A program made the translations under genes and the position numbers. The notes under the pieces are model-generated. The model did not search any database, was not told the DNA's origin, and saw only the letters and a list, made by a program, of their open reading frames with translations. From the NCBI GenBank assembly GCA_016194725.1, contig JACQAW010000459.1, forward strand, positions 1 to 12,024: a stretch of DNA of 12,024 nt. Direction: 5' to 3'. This DNA comes from Deltaproteobacteria bacterium (GTDB lineage Bacteria > Bdellovibrionota > UBA1018 > UBA923). This document shows positions 6,305 to 12,024 of this stretch, piece by piece (the first letter of the stretch is position 1; the number at the start of each line of letters is the position of its first letter).

Positions 6305-8275
6305 ATGAAGGGTGTATTCCGGCGTTTGGCTGGGGTTTTGGGCCTGTTCGCGGCGGCAATCCTGTCCATGGGGGCCAGCCAGTGCAGCCAGTCCCAGACT
6401 ATCGAGCTGTCGATTTTCCATACCAACGACATCCATTCACATATGCGCCCGCCCAAGGCCGACGAGTTCAAGCTGGGCGGCATGGCGCGAATGTCCACGC
6501 TTCTCCAGCAGTTGCGCCCCAGCCGCGCGGTTTCAATCACGCTCGACGCGGGTGATTACTCCGAGGGCAGCTGGCCTTATAGCGTCGATACCGGCGCCAA
6601 TATGCTTCGGATATTGGACGCCATGAGCTTTGATGCCGCAGTGGTGGGCAATCACGACTATCTGGCGGGCCCGGATAGAATGATTCAGACCCGAAACGAG
6701 GCCGGGGTTCACTTTCCGGTGCTGGCGTCGAATCTTGATTTTTCGGAATACGCGCACGGTGCGGAATTCAGAAACGCCTATCCTTCGACCTACATTATAC
6801 AAAGAGGGGGTCTGAAGATCGGCGTTATCGGGCTTACCACGATCGACTACCCGTTTGCCTCTTACCTCAAGCCCGTCATTGCCACCGATCCGGTGCGGGA
6901 CGCGCAGGCTCAGGCCAAGATCCTGCGGCCGCAAGTGGACGTGCTGCTCATCGTTTCGCACAACCTTTTCGAGACGAATATGCAGCTCGCGCAGTCGGTG
7001 CTTGGAGTGGACGCGGTGATCAGCGGGCATTCGCACACCAAAAAGTCGCGCGCGGTGATGGTGGAAAATGCAGGCCGGCAGGTTCCGGTGGCTGAAACCG
7101 GGCAGTGGGGAACATTCCTGGGCGATCTGCGCCTGACCATTGACCAGAAAAACAAAGTGGTGAAGTACCTGAGCTACGAGTTGCACCCCGTGGAGCCGAC
7201 GCTGGCCGAAGACGCGAACGTGAAGGCGATTATCGACGGTGAGTACGACAAAATTGCCAAGAGCTACGGCAGCGATATTTTTAAGGTCGTGGCCGACACC
7301 GATGCCGATATGGACATCTCGGACTCCCATCGCCCCACGGTGGGCCACGTGGCCGTGAAAGGCTATCGCGATGCCACCGGTGCTGACCTGGCGCTCGAGA
7401 TGCTCAAGCTTGCGGGCGTGCGAGTGCTTCCCGGCCAGCTCACGATCGAAGACCTGCATGATTTCATGCCGCACATCCTGAACTGGGCCAGCGGCAAGGA
7501 GTGGACCGTGAAGATCTGGCATGCGACGGGCAAGGACCTGAGCTTTGTGATGAATGTTTTTTACAGCGTGGGTAACGTGCTGCCTTTGGGCAATACCGGG
7601 TTTCTGGCGGTGGATGGCATGGAAATCGTCTGGCAGCCCAAAGACGCCGACCATGCGGTACCGGCGATTGTCAGCACGACGATTGGCGGCGCGCCGCTCG
7701 ACACCAGCCGCATGTATCGCGTAGCGCTTACCGACGGCATGACGCTCGCGCTCACCATAGCCAATGAAAAGTTCCACCTGGGCATGGACCTGTCCAATAT
7801 CGAGGACACGGGCATCGAGGCGTGGCGCACTGTGATCGCCTACGCAACCAAGATGCAGCATCTGACTTCAGAAGGCATTCAGGCAGGTGGACGCTCGTAT
7901 ACGCTGGGCCCCGACCTGGGAGTGTTTCGCCATACGATTACGTACGATGGCACCGCACTTCGTGTGCAGGTTGCCAATGACGGTAAGGGCCCCGCGGTGG
8001 GCGGCAAGCTAACTTGTAGTTCGGGACTGCCAAACGACTCGGTGGCGTACGATACCGAACTTGAGAAGTACGCCAAGATTGGAAGCGTAGACCTTCCGCA
8101 AATCAATGGGGGCGAGCGCCTGACCGTGAGCCTGCCGTGGACCCCGTCAACGTCGGGGTTTTGGCCCATACTTTGCGGCACTGACCTGGCCAATGACGGC
8201 TATGGCGGCAACAACGCCTCGGACAGGGTTTTCAATCTTGCGCGAGCCAACTCCCGGTGGAGTGTCGCAAAATGA
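6305..8275 (+). CDS. Periplasmic 5'-nucleotidase / cyclic phosphodiesterase (UshA superfamily) with extra C-terminal beta domain
   Basis: The protein of 656 residues has a Sec signal peptide (about 1-26; the Cys at 27 lacks a proper lipobox). The metallophosphoesterase domain shows all dinuclear metal ligands: D42-x-H44, D84 in DAGD, N116-H117, H219 in SHN, and H242-S-H244 in GHSH. After G-N-H it reads D-Y-L, whereas UshA has E-F-D, so the Asp of UshA's His-Asp dyad is replaced here. Residues about 340-500 form the C-terminal 5'-nucleotidase substrate domain (GVRVLPGQLTIEDL, YRVALTDGMT). Residues about 538-656 form an additional beta-rich CARDB-like module. Such enzymes release phosphate from nucleotides or cyclic nucleotides; the exact substrate is unknown. 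GGGGAG (6292-6297) lies 7 nt before the ATG. Its TGA overlaps the next ATG (ATGA), so it is first in a three-gene operon. Confidence 0.9.
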   Translation: MKGVFRRLAGVLGLFAAAILSMGASQCSQSQTIELSIFHTNDIHSHMRPPKADEFKLGGMARMSTLLQQLRPSRAVSITLDAGDYSEGSWPYSVDTGANMLRILDAMSFDAAVVGNHDYLAGPDRMIQTRNEAGVHFPVLASNLDFSEYAHGAEFRNAYPSTYIIQRGGLKIGVIGLTTIDYPFASYLKPVIATDPVRDAQAQAKILRPQVDVLLIVSHNLFETNMQLAQSVLGVDAVISGHSHTKKSRAVMVENAGRQVPVAETGQWGTFLGDLRLTIDQKNKVVKYLSYELHPVEPTLAEDANVKAIIDGEYDKIAKSYGSDIFKVVADTDADMDISDSHRPTVGHVAVKGYRDATGADLALEMLKLAGVRVLPGQLTIEDLHDFMPHILNWASGKEWTVKIWHATGKDLSFVMNVFYSVGNVLPLGNTGFLAVDGMEIVWQPKDADHAVPAIVSTTIGGAPLDTSRMYRVALTDGMTLALTIANEKFHLGMDLSNIEDTGIEAWRTVIAYATKMQHLTSEGIQAGGRSYTLGPDLGVFRHTITYDGTALRVQVANDGKGPAVGGKLTCSSGLPNDSVAYDTELEKYAKIGSVDLPQINGGERLTVSLPWTPSTSGFWPILCGTDLANDGYGGNNASDRVFNLARANSRWSVAK

Positions 8276-9120
8276 GTAAATCGCTGTTGGCTCTGGTGGC
8301 TATGGCAATGCTGGTATCCGGCGTATCATTTGCCGGTGATAGCCCGCGAGGCCGCCATTTCGAGCATATCGTGACGGTCATACTGGAAAATGCGACCTAC
8401 AAAAAAGCGATGGCCGACCCGTATCTTGCGCAGCTTTCGCGGCGCGGAGCTTTTTTGAAAAACTATTCGGGCGTTTTTCATCCGTCGTATCCCAACTACC
8501 TGGCGCTAGTAGCAGGTAACTTTTTCTGGACCTGGTTTGACACGCAGAAGACCATCGACGAACCGAACATAGCCGACCTGCTCGAAGCCCAGGGTTACAC
8601 CTGGAAGAATTACGCCGAAGATTACCCTGGTGGTTGTTTTCTGGGTAGCATGTCAGGCAAATATGCCAGGCGCCACGTGCCGTTCCTGAGCTTCAAGTCG
8701 ATTCAGCGAAATCCCGAGCGCTGCGCGCGGGTGGTTGAGGCCGGCGAATTTGACCGGAATTGGGCGGCGGGCACGCTTCCGAGCTACTCGTTTTTCACGC
8801 CAAACAACGACCATAACGGGCACGACACCAACGTGGCCACGGCGTCGGCCTGGCTGCGGAAGTTTCTGGAGCCCAAGCTTGCGGATGCCGCGCGCATGAA
8901 TAGTACTCTTTTCTTCGTCACGTTTGACGAGTCGGATTCGATTTTCAGCAACCACGTGTATGCCGTGGCGCTGGGGCCCATGGTTAAGACAGGCCATGTT
9001 TCGCGCCGCGAGTATGATCATTATGCGCACTTGAGAATGGTCGAGGAAAATTTCGGCCTGGGCAACCTGGACGTGGGCGACGATTTTGCGCAGCCAATGG
9101 AACAGATCTTTAAAAGGTAA
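8272..9120 (+). CDS. Secreted phosphoesterase of the AcpA/phospholipase C superfamily
   Basis: The 282-residue protein starts with a Sec signal peptide ending near S-F-A-G-D. It matches Pfam-type phosphoesterases (acid phosphatase AcpA and phospholipase C relatives, alkaline-phosphatase fold). E39-N40 in ILEN and S72 in H70-P-S-Y-P-N-Y are the likely first metal ligands and nucleophile. NNDHNGHD (178-185), F-D219-E220-S and Y-D249-H250 supply the remaining ligands. The set looks complete, so activity on phosphomonoesters or phospholipid-derived phosphates is expected; the substrate is unknown. A GTG at 8257 would extend the frame by five codons, but the ATG at 8272 overlaps the upstream TGA as ATGA and follows GGAG (8259-8262) by 9 nt, so I chose it. 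Translational coupling to the 5'-nucleotidase supports a shared role in extracytoplasmic phosphate release. Confidence 0.87.
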   Translation: MSKSLLALVAMAMLVSGVSFAGDSPRGRHFEHIVTVILENATYKKAMADPYLAQLSRRGAFLKNYSGVFHPSYPNYLALVAGNFFWTWFDTQKTIDEPNIADLLEAQGYTWKNYAEDYPGGCFLGSMSGKYARRHVPFLSFKSIQRNPERCARVVEAGEFDRNWAAGTLPSYSFFTPNNDHNGHDTNVATASAWLRKFLEPKLADAARMNSTLFFVTFDESDSIFSNHVYAVALGPMVKTGHVSRREYDHYAHLRMVEENFGLGNLDVGDDFAQPMEQIFKR

Positions 9121-9121
9121 T

Positions 9122-9127
9122 GGGGGA
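9122..9127 (+). promoter_or_regulatory. Shine-Dalgarno fixing the third operon gene at 9132
   Basis: GGGGGA ends 4 nt before ATG 9132 and lies inside the first codons of the alternative start at 9120. It therefore supports the downstream start. Confidence 0.75.
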
Positions 9128-9131
9128 TGAT

Positions 9132-9911
9132 ATGAAAAAATCCGTACTGGCCACCCTGGGCATAGCCCTGGTTTTCGCGAGCGGCTGCAACAGCCAGAAC
9201 CGCATCATCGACCACGTGAACTTTACCCCCAGCGAGAATCTCGAGGTGGTGCGGGTCTCTGTGGCGTTCACGGGCAAAATTCAGTCCGACCTGGCCGGTG
9301 GTTTTCCGCTCAAGGGTTATGGCTACATTTTCGTCAACCCGTTTACGCCGGCGCAGCCGTTTGAAGTGGGGTTTGACCTGGACACCTCGATTGTCAACGA
9401 CCAGGACTATATTCGACTGCAGCCGACGACGGTGCTGCCCAATGGCGTACCTATCGGAATAGACCGCGCGCTGGTCGAAGTGCATGGTGCAAAGCCGATT
9501 AGCGACAAATTTGACCTGTACGCCTATCTGGACGTGCTTAAGGCGGAATGGCTGGGCGTGGCTTCGATTTTCAGCTTTCTCACCGACAAGTATTTTCCGG
9601 TGGGGCTGAGCGTGAACGAGGTGCTCTTGCGCGACAAGGAGCAAAACCCTGCAATTATCGGAAGCGTGTTCGGGCCGGCGCTCAATAGCGATGGAACGCT
9701 GGCGCGCGCGGGTGGTGTTGCTTTGTTTGCGAATGTCCGCAAGCTCATTGAAGAGCACACACTCAAGGCTGGCGTTACGACGACGTTTTATCCTGAAAAG
9801 CAGGTCACGGTCAGCGGGCCAAATGCCACACGCTATCGCGGCAACGCCAAAGCGCTGGAACAGCTGCAGCGGAATTTTGTTTCCGGTTTGAATGGCCAGC
9901 TTATATATTAA
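9132..9911 (+). CDS. Unrecognised lipoprotein, third gene of phosphatase operon
   Basis: The 259-residue product begins MKKSVLATLG and reaches a lipobox F-A-S-G-C19, so it should be lipid-anchored. The mature chain is mostly beta-like with few cysteines and ends Gly-Gln-Leu-Ile-Tyr. I recognise no domain. An ATG at 9120 overlaps the upstream TAA as TAATG, but GGGGGA (9122-9127) is placed for the ATG at 9132, which also gives a canonical signal peptide; I chose 9132. The short distance from the phosphoesterase and the shared strand mean it is co-transcribed, so it may assist or anchor the two hydrolases, but that is only inferred from position. Its end lies 19 bp from the convergent gene, with no convincing terminator between them. 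Confidence 0.75.
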   Translation: MKKSVLATLGIALVFASGCNSQNRIIDHVNFTPSENLEVVRVSVAFTGKIQSDLAGGFPLKGYGYIFVNPFTPAQPFEVGFDLDTSIVNDQDYIRLQPTTVLPNGVPIGIDRALVEVHGAKPISDKFDLYAYLDVLKAEWLGVASIFSFLTDKYFPVGLSVNEVLLRDKEQNPAIIGSVFGPALNSDGTLARAGGVALFANVRKLIEEHTLKAGVTTTFYPEKQVTVSGPNATRYRGNAKALEQLQRNFVSGLNGQLIY

Positions 9912-9930
9912 GCCAATTGCTCTTGAAGCT

Positions 9931-10770
9931 TTAGAGCAGTGTTGCAAGCGGCATCAAGCGCACATAGCTTGCGGTCTCGGCGCAGGAAGAGCCTGACGCC
10001 AGCAGGCGGCGAGTCAGGTACAGCCAGGCCACCTGTGCCGAGTCGAGGTCGATTCGAGCTTTTTCGGCGCTTTCGATTCCGCCGTTGGTAAGCCAGGGAT
10101 TCAAGATCGCGTTCATGCGCGCGACAAACAACGTCGTGCCCAGCTGGCCGGTATGAGCCACCTCGTGAATGGCAAACGTCAGAATACCGAAGAAATGGTA
10201 CCATTCGCCCCAGCGGTCGCCGCCGCCATCGCTGCGCAATGGAATGAGCGCCTGCCGTACGAGTGGAATTTGCGCCAGCCAGAAATCCCGATTGGATTTA
10301 AACCAGCGCGGATTGTAATCGTGTTTGGCGTTGGCCGCCTGGGAATGACGGCCCAGGGTTCGCAGTATGTTGTGTGAAATCAGGGCCGCGCAGAAAATAT
10401 CGCCGCTGCATGTTTGCGCGGCTTTTTTGAAAAAGACATCCGGAGTCAGGTGCTCTTCACCCAATAGCGACGCGGCAAGCGTCGACTCGCGGCGGTTCCA
10501 GGAATCGGTCCAGCGCCTTTTGGCCGCACGCTGCGCCAGCCCCAGAACGGGCAGCCTGATTGTCGTATTCACCGCAAGAAAAGGCAGCAGCAAGTCGGTG
10601 TCGCGAAACCGGTAGCGCTGCTGCAGCTGACCCAGGTCGAACTCAGGGGCGGCCTGGCCCAGGCACGCCGCAAAGCCGCCGGCGTTGAGCTGAGGCGGCG
10701 TGGCCTTTGCCCAAGCCAAAGCCGGCGCGCAAAGAGCAATCGCAATCAGAAGTCCTGTGATGGGCTGCAT
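9931..10770 (-). CDS. Secreted protein of unknown family with HEVAH zinc-peptidase-like motif
   Basis: The 279-residue protein starts with a Sec signal peptide cut near A-W-A21. The middle is alpha-helical in character with four cysteines (36, 121, 127 and one near 263). Residues 189-209 include E-W-Y-H-F-F-G and then I201-H202-E203-V-A-H206-T, the HExxH zinc signature, set in a hydrophobic helix as in zincins. Acidic candidates for a third ligand follow at E233, E236, D241 and D243. I do not recognise the family, so peptidase activity is a hypothesis; HExxH also arises by chance. No Shine-Dalgarno precedes the ATG, but a good promoter ends 9 nt upstream. It is alone on its strand, convergent with the phosphatase operon and divergent from the Thr-Pro lipoprotein. 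Confidence 0.7.
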   Translation of the reverse strand: MQPITGLLIAIALCAPALAWAKATPPQLNAGGFAACLGQAAPEFDLGQLQQRYRFRDTDLLLPFLAVNTTIRLPVLGLAQRAAKRRWTDSWNRRESTLAASLLGEEHLTPDVFFKKAAQTCSGDIFCAALISHNILRTLGRHSQAANAKHDYNPRWFKSNRDFWLAQIPLVRQALIPLRSDGGGDRWGEWYHFFGILTFAIHEVAHTGQLGTTLFVARMNAILNPWLTNGGIESAEKARIDLDSAQVAWLYLTRRLLASGSSCAETASYVRLMPLATLL

Positions 10771-10779
10771 GGGTCACGG

Positions 10780-10808
10780 CATATAACGCGATGTAGTGTC
10801 AGGGTCAA
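10780..10808 (-). promoter_or_regulatory. Good sigma-70-like promoter, nearly leaderless, for the HEVAH gene
   Basis: On the minus strand TTGACC (10803-10808) is followed after exactly 17 nt by TATATG (10780-10785). Nine bases then lead to the ATG at 10770, so a start at the usual distance would leave a leader of only a few bases. There is no ribosome binding site to contradict this. Confidence 0.55.
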
Positions 10809-10855
10809 CCTCTCATCTGACTCAGAAAAACTACGAAAAACGGTGAAATGTAGGG

Positions 10856-10888
10856 TTCCTGCAGCACTGCAATGGTGGCGGGCAGGAA
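10856..10888 (+). promoter_or_regulatory. Hairpin that would cover the ribosome binding site of the leader ORF
   Basis: TTCCTGC (10856-10862) is perfectly complementary to GCAGGAA (10882-10888), with 19 bases between. The right arm contains most of the AGGAAG at 10884-10889, the only good Shine-Dalgarno in this leader. If folded it would hide the site, so this may be a translation control element. The remaining 10771-10855 holds the promoter of the opposite gene and nothing else I can identify. Confidence 0.4.
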
Positions 10889-10897
10889 GCAAAGTGA

Positions 10898-10954
10898 ATG
10901 GATTCTTCTGCAGTACCGGTGGTCCGCGCTTTGCTCAGCACCCGACCATGTTGA
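10898..10954 (+). CDS. Possible 18-codon leader peptide overlapping the lipoprotein start
   Basis: The ATG at 10898 follows AGGAAG (10884-10889) by 8 nt. The frame reads MDSSAVPVVRALLSTRPC and stops at TGA 10952-10954, just past the ATG at 10948 of the downstream lipoprotein (ATGTTGA). The larger gene has no Shine-Dalgarno next to its ATG, so it could be translated by re-initiation after this peptide. The alternative is that the same Shine-Dalgarno serves a GTG at 10894, in frame with the lipoprotein, giving it 18 extra residues. Sequence alone does not decide. Confidence 0.35.
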   Translation: MDSSAVPVVRALLSTRPC

Positions 10955-12024
10955 AAATCAAATTGGTTTCCGCGGCTAGCGTGTCGTTGGTTCTGTTTTC
11001 ATCGGGTTGTTCGGGCAGCAATGACAGCTCGAGAGCACCGGGAAGTTTGGTCACTATGGCCTCGTCTGACCAATCTCAGCTTAACGGCGCAACGACGAAT
11101 CTGCTGCCCGATCCTGGTTTTGAGAGCGGCACCGGTGGCTTCGCCGTGGATAACCCAAATGATTCAGCAGTCCGTTCGACCTCGTCGCCCATTAGCGGCA
11201 CCGCAAGCTTGCAAGCCACCGTGCACACCTGGGGTAGCAATGTGTGGTGGACTAAGGGCGTAAGCGGAACTGCCTTGCAGTACGGCACGTCGTTCACGGT
11301 AAGCGCAAAGGTGCGCCCCAATGCGACGACCACCAGCAGCGATTTCCAGCTGTGCGCTGAAGTTCATATGAAGAATGGCCAGATCCTGGAAAAATGCACC
11401 TCAACCACCAATGTCGTGGGCCAGGTCGTATCGGTCAGCGCAACTCAGCAGCTCGATTCCACGCAAATGATCAGTACGCTCAACGTGCGTTTGACGCTCA
11501 ACAGTGCTTCGACTGTAAATTTTTCGGTGGATGACGTTTCAGCAGTGCTGAATAGCGCGTCGACGCCAACGCCTACGCCAACGCCTACGCCAACGCCAAC
11601 GCCTACGCCGACTCCAGCCCCAACGTATTCGACCTACACCGCGCCGTTCGGCGGTTACGACAGCACGACTTCGATATGGACCAACGCCCAGACTCCTTGC
11701 GGCGACCTGAGCTTCAAAGCGGCGTCTGGATTTACTTTTCCTGCTGGCATAGCTGCCGGCACCTCGGTGACTATCACGGGGATTCGAGTTGCAAGTAGTG
11801 GCTATAACAATGTCTGTTACGACATGACGGGTGTGACCAGTCTCGTTGTAAATCCGAAACCGTCGCCGACACCGACGCCTACGCCTACGCCTACACCGAC
11901 ACCTACGCCTACACCGACACCGACACCTACACCTACACCTACACCTACACCTACACCTACACCGACACCTACACCGACACCTACACCTACACCTACACCT
12001 ACACCTACACCTACACCTACACCT
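10948..12024 (+). CDS. Modular surface lipoprotein with Thr-Pro linkers, C-terminus beyond window
   Basis: The frame is open for 359 codons to the right edge. A lipoprotein signal peptide ends at lipobox F-S-S-G-C21. Residues about 51-200 begin NLLPDPGFESGTGGF and are beta-rich, resembling family 4/9-like carbohydrate-binding or jelly-roll modules. A Thr-Pro linker follows (206-223, nine TP pairs, then Ala-Pro), next a second small domain (about 225-302, with two cysteines), then a second Thr-Pro linker from residue 308 onward. A further domain, perhaps catalytic, may follow outside the window. The architecture suits a cell-surface adhesin or polysaccharide-acting protein; no catalytic domain is seen. 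The ATG at 10948 gives a classical signal peptide but has no Shine-Dalgarno; a GTG at 10894 in the same frame has one (AGGA, 6 nt before). Confidence 0.75.
   Translation, partial: MLKIKLVSAASVSLVLFSSGCSGSNDSSRAPGSLVTMASSDQSQLNGATTNLLPDPGFESGTGGFAVDNPNDSAVRSTSSPISGTASLQATVHTWGSNVWWTKGVSGTALQYGTSFTVSAKVRPNATTTSSDFQLCAEVHMKNGQILEKCTSTTNVVGQVVSVSATQQLDSTQMISTLNVRLTLNSASTVNFSVDDVSAVLNSASTPTPTPTPTPTPTPTPTPAPTYSTYTAPFGGYDSTTSIWTNAQTPCGDLSFKAASGFTFPAGIAAGTSVTITGIRVASSGYNNVCYDMTGVTSLVVNPKPSPTPTPTPTPTPTPTPTPTPTPTPTPTPTPTPTPTPTPTPTPTPTPTPTPTPTP
11563..11616 (+). repeat. First Thr-Pro hexamer repeat (nine units)
   Basis: Nine ACN-CCN units encode a TP linker between two domains of the lipoprotein. Threonine is ACG in eight units and ACT in one, never ACA. 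The mixed CCA/CCT/CCG prolines suggest an older, diverged array. Confidence 0.9.
11869..12024 (+). repeat. Second Thr-Pro hexamer repeat, at least 26 units, runs off the window
   Basis: There are 26 consecutive in-frame ACN-CCN units. ACA-CCT dominates and becomes nearly uniform to the right, with ACG in only four units near the left end. A six-base unit can expand or contract by slippage without shifting the frame, so linker length may vary between strains. The array reaches the last base, so its true length is unknown. Confidence 0.95.

Noticed and set aside
6533..7861. A 442-codon open frame on the minus strand
   Set aside because: It lies wholly antisense to the 5'-nucleotidase, whose metal-binding motifs prove the plus strand. 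Its product is rich in His/Arg/Val with no domain, as expected for a codon-bias shadow.
9916..9940. Inverted repeat GCTCT/AGAGC between convergent genes, possible terminator
   Set aside because: The stem is only 5-6 strong pairs with a 9-nt loop and no T-tract follows on either strand.
9021..9947. A 308-codon minus-strand frame
   Set aside because: Antisense to the lipoprotein gene of the phosphatase operon and to the end of the phosphoesterase. No signal peptide or motif, while the plus-strand genes have starts, Shine-Dalgarno sites and a lipobox.
10872..10979. A 35-codon frame from ATG 10872
   Set aside because: No ribosome binding site at its ATG, no recognisable feature, and it overlaps the better-supported leader ORF and lipoprotein frame.
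11869..12024. Tandem repeats as a CRISPR array or telomere-like element
   Set aside because: The six-base units have no spacers and stay in frame as Thr-Pro codons of an open reading frame, so they are a coding linker.

Overview
The window comes from a Gram-negative bacterium. Nearly every gene encodes an exported product: Sec signal peptides, lipoproteins with a lipobox cysteine, beta-barrel-like outer membrane proteins and periplasmic hydrolases. Base composition is moderately GC-rich by eye and the genes are tightly packed. DUF3943, the DTW enzyme, the M16 peptidase and long Thr-Pro linkers would suit a bdellovibrio- or deltaproteobacterium-like lineage, but no marker here fixes the taxonomy.

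Left part (1-4431). A secreted M16 zinc peptidase runs off the left edge on the minus strand. Next comes a 0.5 kb intergenic stretch with inverted repeats and one possible small membrane protein. Cysteine synthase (minus) follows, then divergently a DoxX-like four-helix membrane protein. That gene overlaps tail-to-tail with a minus-strand beta-barrel-like lipoprotein. The lipoprotein shares a 41 bp divergent promoter region with a DTW-domain tRNA-modifying enzyme (TapT/YfiP type), and a perfect 10 bp palindrome lies between the two -10 candidates.

Middle part (4428-9911). A two-gene minus-strand operon encodes a DUF3943 protein and a second outer-membrane-barrel-like protein. Its last stop codon shares a CTAG with the stop of the DTW gene. 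Divergently, a plus-strand operon with stop/start overlaps encodes a UshA-like 5'-nucleotidase with an extra C-terminal beta domain, a secreted phosphoesterase of the AcpA/phospholipase C superfamily, and an unrecognised lipoprotein. This looks like a coordinated set for hydrolysing organic phosphate outside the cytoplasmic membrane.

Right part (9931-12024). A minus-strand secreted protein of unknown family carries an HEVAH zinc-peptidase-like motif. Across a 177 bp divergent gap lies a modular lipoprotein with two Thr-Pro linkers, the second of which runs off the right edge. Its leader contains an 18-codon ORF and a hairpin over the ribosome binding site.

Two gene-start classes appear. Genes that follow another gene, plus cysK, have clear Shine-Dalgarno sequences. 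Several first genes have none and instead carry a -10-like hexamer 6-11 nt before the start codon, which suggests leaderless mRNAs. I found no tRNA, rRNA, CRISPR array, complete insertion sequence or convincing intrinsic terminator.
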